Part shown: positions 61,707 to 64,000 of the stretch, one piece after another
Layout: each line of letters starts with the position of its first letter
Numbering within the stretch: the first letter of the stretch is position 1
Source of the DNA: Nitrospira sp.
GTDB lineage: Bacteria > Nitrospirota > Nitrospiria > Nitrospirales > Nitrospiraceae
Length of the DNA: 64,000 nt
Assembly (NCBI GenBank): GCA_029194675.1
Contig: JARFXP010000001.1
Span: forward strand, 1,542,501-1,606,500
Direction: 5' to 3'
Program-made: the position numbers and the translations under genes
The notes under the pieces: model-generated
Told to the model about the DNA's origin: nothing
Database searches by the model: none
What the model saw: the letters and a program-made list of their open reading frames with translations, nothing else

Positions 61707-62921
61707 TATCGCTGATCTGGGAAATGGGTATTCGGTGTATTGGCCTGAACGGAACGTGCGTTTTCTCTTGGAGTACATCACGCGCCAATCCGCCGGGATC
61801 TATGCAGAGTTCACCGTCATCGATGGTGAAAAGACCTTGTGCGAGGGACAACGGGTGAACTTGAACGGTGACAAAAGTCGCCTGGCGAAAAAGGTGCATG
61901 AGTACGACGGCCGCTACAAGTTCGCGGATTGGACGATCCTTATCGAATCGACCGCCGTTCTTGTGCTGCGCCGCTATCGTGAAGGTGAGCCGCCTCATCG
62001 GCTGAACGCTTATACCCGGATCGAGGCTCTCAGCTATCAGCTGAATCCGCTCGTTTTCTCTCGCAAGGTGACCATTCTCTATGGCGACGGCGGATTAGGG
62101 AAAAGTTCACTAGCCCTGTTGATCGGGCTGCTGGTGTCTGTGGGCGAAACGGTGGCCGGCCTAAGTGCGGTGCGTGGTCGAGTTCTTTTTCTGGACTATG
62201 AGGATACACTCGACGTGCACGCCCGCCGCCGGGAAGCCATTGCAGTCGGCCATCCAAACCTGAAGGCCGCCGAGCTTATCTATCAAACGCATCACGAGCC
62301 GATTTGGAACATTCTTCCGACACTGCTGCGACTTGTTCAGCTGGAGCAAATCGACTTCATCATTCTGGATGCCTGGCGGCCGCCACGTGTGGCGATGCGA
62401 GCGCCGAGGCCGCGACGAAGGCGTTTCGAGCCCTCCGGATGCTGAACCGTGGAACCCTTGTGCTGGCTCATATCCCCAAGACCAACGAGCAGCAACAGGA
62501 GGCGGGGATCTATGGAAGCGTCTTCTACAAAAACTTTGCTCGTTCGACGTGGGAATTACGGAAAGAGCAGGAAGTCGGCACCGACGAGTCGGTGTTGGGC
62601 CTCTTCAATCGAAAATCGAACCTGAGCCGGCTGCATCCGCCCATCGGGTTGCGCGTGCGGCATAACTCGACGAGCACGGCCATGTACTACGAGCCGTGTG
62701 ATCTGAGCCAAACGCTCGAATTGGAGAAAGGGCTGCCCATCGCGAGCCGGATCCGGAATTTTCTGGAAAAGGACGGCGGGCTCTATACGGCGAAGGAGAT
62801 CGCGGACGCCCTGGCGGCACCAGTTGCCACAGTTAAGAGCACGTTGTCACGCCAGAATACCCACAAGTGGCATTCGATCGGCACGGGACGAGAGACGAAA
62901 TGGACCTGCGTGACCCGATGA
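61687..62921 (+). pseudogene. RepA/AAA_25-like ATPase with single-base frameshift
   Basis: The first part (61687 to about 62385) has Walker A GDGGLGKSSLALLIG and Walker B-like VLFLDYED, then IDFIILDA. One missing base in a CC run near 62370 shifts the frame. Translation then continues at DASAEAATKAFRAL, GTLVLAHIPKTNEQQQ, and ends with a winged-helix-like SRIRNFLEKDGGLYTAKEIADAL (stop 62921). The family comprises RepA-type hexameric helicases of plasmids and mobile elements. A single C would restore it, so error or very recent mutation is possible. Confidence 0.8.
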
Positions 62922-62941
62922 ACCCCATCGGAACCGCTCAT

Positions 62942-63201
62942 CGTTGCAGATTGACCGTTGCAGACCGTTGCACCGTTGCAAAAGCCCCTAACGCCTTGTT
63001 GCGCAATGGGTTTGTCTGCAACGCGGCCCTGTGTCCGTCATCGTTGCAACTCATCGTTGCAGCCATTTCATCGTTGCAGATCGTTGCACCGTTGCAAAGT
63101 CGTCTAACGTGGCGTTCTAGAAAGAGATTATCTGCAACGGTGATCGTTGCAGGTCATCGTTGATTGCAACCCCCTCTCTTTAAGAGAGGGGAGTTGCAAC
63201 G
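62942..63201. repeat. Iteron-like array of CGTTGCA, probable origin
   Basis: Thirteen exact CGTTGCA heptamers: ten forward at 62942, 62956, 62966, 62974, 63042, 63055, 63072, 63082, 63090 and 63145, and three reverse at 63017, 63133 and 63195. Most carry a preceding T or AT. Such clusters beside a RepA-like helicase are typical of iteron origins of replication. The region has no gene. Confidence 0.75.
63164..63199. repeat. Long inverted repeat at end of iteron array
   Basis: TTGCAAC-CCCCTCTCTT (63164-63180), central T, then AAGAGAGGGG-a-GTTGCAA (63182-63199): 17 pairs with one bulged A. Its outer arms contain the iteron core. It could be a hairpin initiation structure or terminator at the origin. 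Confidence 0.7.
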
Positions 63202-63260
63202 ATGGAAGATCAACGAAGGAGAATTGTCGGTCAACAACCACAACCAGGGAGGACGAAATC

Positions 63261-64000
63261 ATGCTGACAGCCACTGAAGAGAAAATTGACCAAGACCTCA
63301 CACTCAAGGCACTGGAGACCCTGATCGACAAACGGCGACGGGCCTCCACGCTACGGGAGACCGTGAACCAGCAACACCGCGAGGTGACCGCTTGTGACAC
63401 GGAAGAGCGCAAGGCTACCCAACTCGTCGATCAGCTAGAAGGCCGAGTGAAGTCGTACTGCAAACAACTGCTGCTTGGGGCAGCCAAGGCAGGCGAGCTG
63501 CCCACACTCAAGCAACAACTGATCGAGGCGAAGGAATCTTTGTCTCGGCGCCGACAGGCGTTGCAAGAGCGAAGCGAGGACTTCTGCTTGAGTCAGGAAA
63601 CCCTGACTCAGCTCTTGACGGAGATTGGTGAGCTGTCTCGGCAACTGCGAGACGATCTTACCCGACTCTACATGCAACGGTTCCATGAACACGACACGGG
63701 CTTGTACGGGAAACGAGGACAGATCAGCTGGAAGGAAGACGAGAATTCCCCGGAAAGATACTCGCGGCAATGGCGTGGGAGAGTATTTAATTTTCTGCTC
63801 TTCAAAGGATTTGCCTCCGATGTGAATGAGAGTCAGTTGCTGCATGCCCTTGTCGCATTCTTTCGACAAGCATCTTTTTCTGTCCGGGTGGCGATCGGGT
63901 TCGTCCCCACTTCCACCAGAAGCAAGGAGCCTCTCGGTGTGGGTGAGGTGATTGCGGTTCCGAAACAACTCAGCGAGGGGGAAGCGTTTGAGGAAATTGT
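63261..64000 (+). CDS. Coiled-coil protein, incomplete at window end
   Basis: An open frame of at least 246 codons from ATG 63261 (ribosome site GGGAGGACGAAATC) to the window end. The first about 155 residues are a charged coiled coil (LKALETLIDKRRRAS, LKQQLIEAKESLSRRRQALQ, LTEIGELSRQLRDD). A mixed domain follows (RVFNFLLFKGFASDVNE, LLHALVAFFRQASFSVRVA). Family not recognised. It lies just past the iteron array and may serve replication or transfer of the element. Confidence 0.7.
   Translation, partial: MLTATEEKIDQDLTLKALETLIDKRRRASTLRETVNQQHREVTACDTEERKATQLVDQLEGRVKSYCKQLLLGAAKAGELPTLKQQLIEAKESLSRRRQALQERSEDFCLSQETLTQLLTEIGELSRQLRDDLTRLYMQRFHEHDTGLYGKRGQISWKEDENSPERYSRQWRGRVFNFLLFKGFASDVNESQLLHALVAFFRQASFSVRVAIGFVPTSTRSKEPLGVGEVIAVPKQLSEGEAFEEI

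Noticed and set aside
62925-63205. CRISPR array
   Set aside because: Repeat units are only 7 bases, irregularly spaced and in both orientations. This fits iterons, not CRISPR.

Overview
The window looks like a chromosome segment of a nitrite-oxidiser-type Nitrospirota bacterium (Nitrospira-like). This is inferred from remembered gene content, not from a search: pyruvoyl-dependent arginine decarboxylase next to agmatinase, a deoxyhypusine-synthase-like protein, RMD1/CBS/CYTH-CHAD genes, TolC triplets and many small zinc-ribbon or single-helix proteins. Most genes have strong Shine-Dalgarno sites (AAAGGAGG-like). Base composition looks moderately GC-rich, with visibly AT-richer stretches at about 11-17 kb and 54-55.7 kb.

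Layout. 0-10.6 kb holds two copies of an RMD1 - CBS - CYTH block. Copy A (1-3820) is decayed: RMD1 has an internal deletion and the CYTH gene has lost CHAD. Copy B (7205-10564) is intact. Between them lie a truncated SixA, a PsiE-like membrane protein and a BBP2-type porin. 11.0-17.0 kb is a compact six-gene plus-strand operon: lipoprotein substrate-binding protein, ABC permease, ABC ATPase, an unknown 435-residue protein and two paralogous C-terminal-TIR proteins. It is the best candidate for an undescribed system. An acyl-CoA-dehydrogenase-fold gene faces it. 18-24.5 kb is a graveyard of remnants (amidohydrolase, REP-associated transposase, IS110) around an intact alpha/beta hydrolase and a HigB/HigA-type toxin-antitoxin pair.

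24.5-37.1 kb is housekeeping: MNIO (DUF692) - DUS - Maf, CBS-PilZ, LOG, DHH phosphoesterase, rhomboid and purE-purK. It also holds a hybrid histidine kinase destroyed by an IS1595-type element with a visible 8-bp target duplication and by stops and frameshifts. 37.5-46.6 kb is an export cluster: HlyD, an ABC exporter with a degenerate nucleotide-binding domain, three tandem TolC proteins and a divergent NhaR-type LysR regulator. 46.6-52.7 kb carries RluF-like pseudouridine synthase, agmatinase, arginine decarboxylase, aldehyde dehydrogenase, a zinc ribbon, a DsbA-like protein and a DHS-like protein, which together suggest polyamine metabolism.

53.2 kb to the right end is probably an integrative element. 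It begins at a displaced 3' half of a tRNA-Glu(CTC) gene and contains a tyrosine recombinase, a MazF-like gene with an unusual partner, RHH regulators around a perfect palindrome, a frameshifted RepA/AAA_25-like ATPase and an array of thirteen CGTTGCA iteron-like repeats (probable replication origin). The right end of the element lies outside the window.
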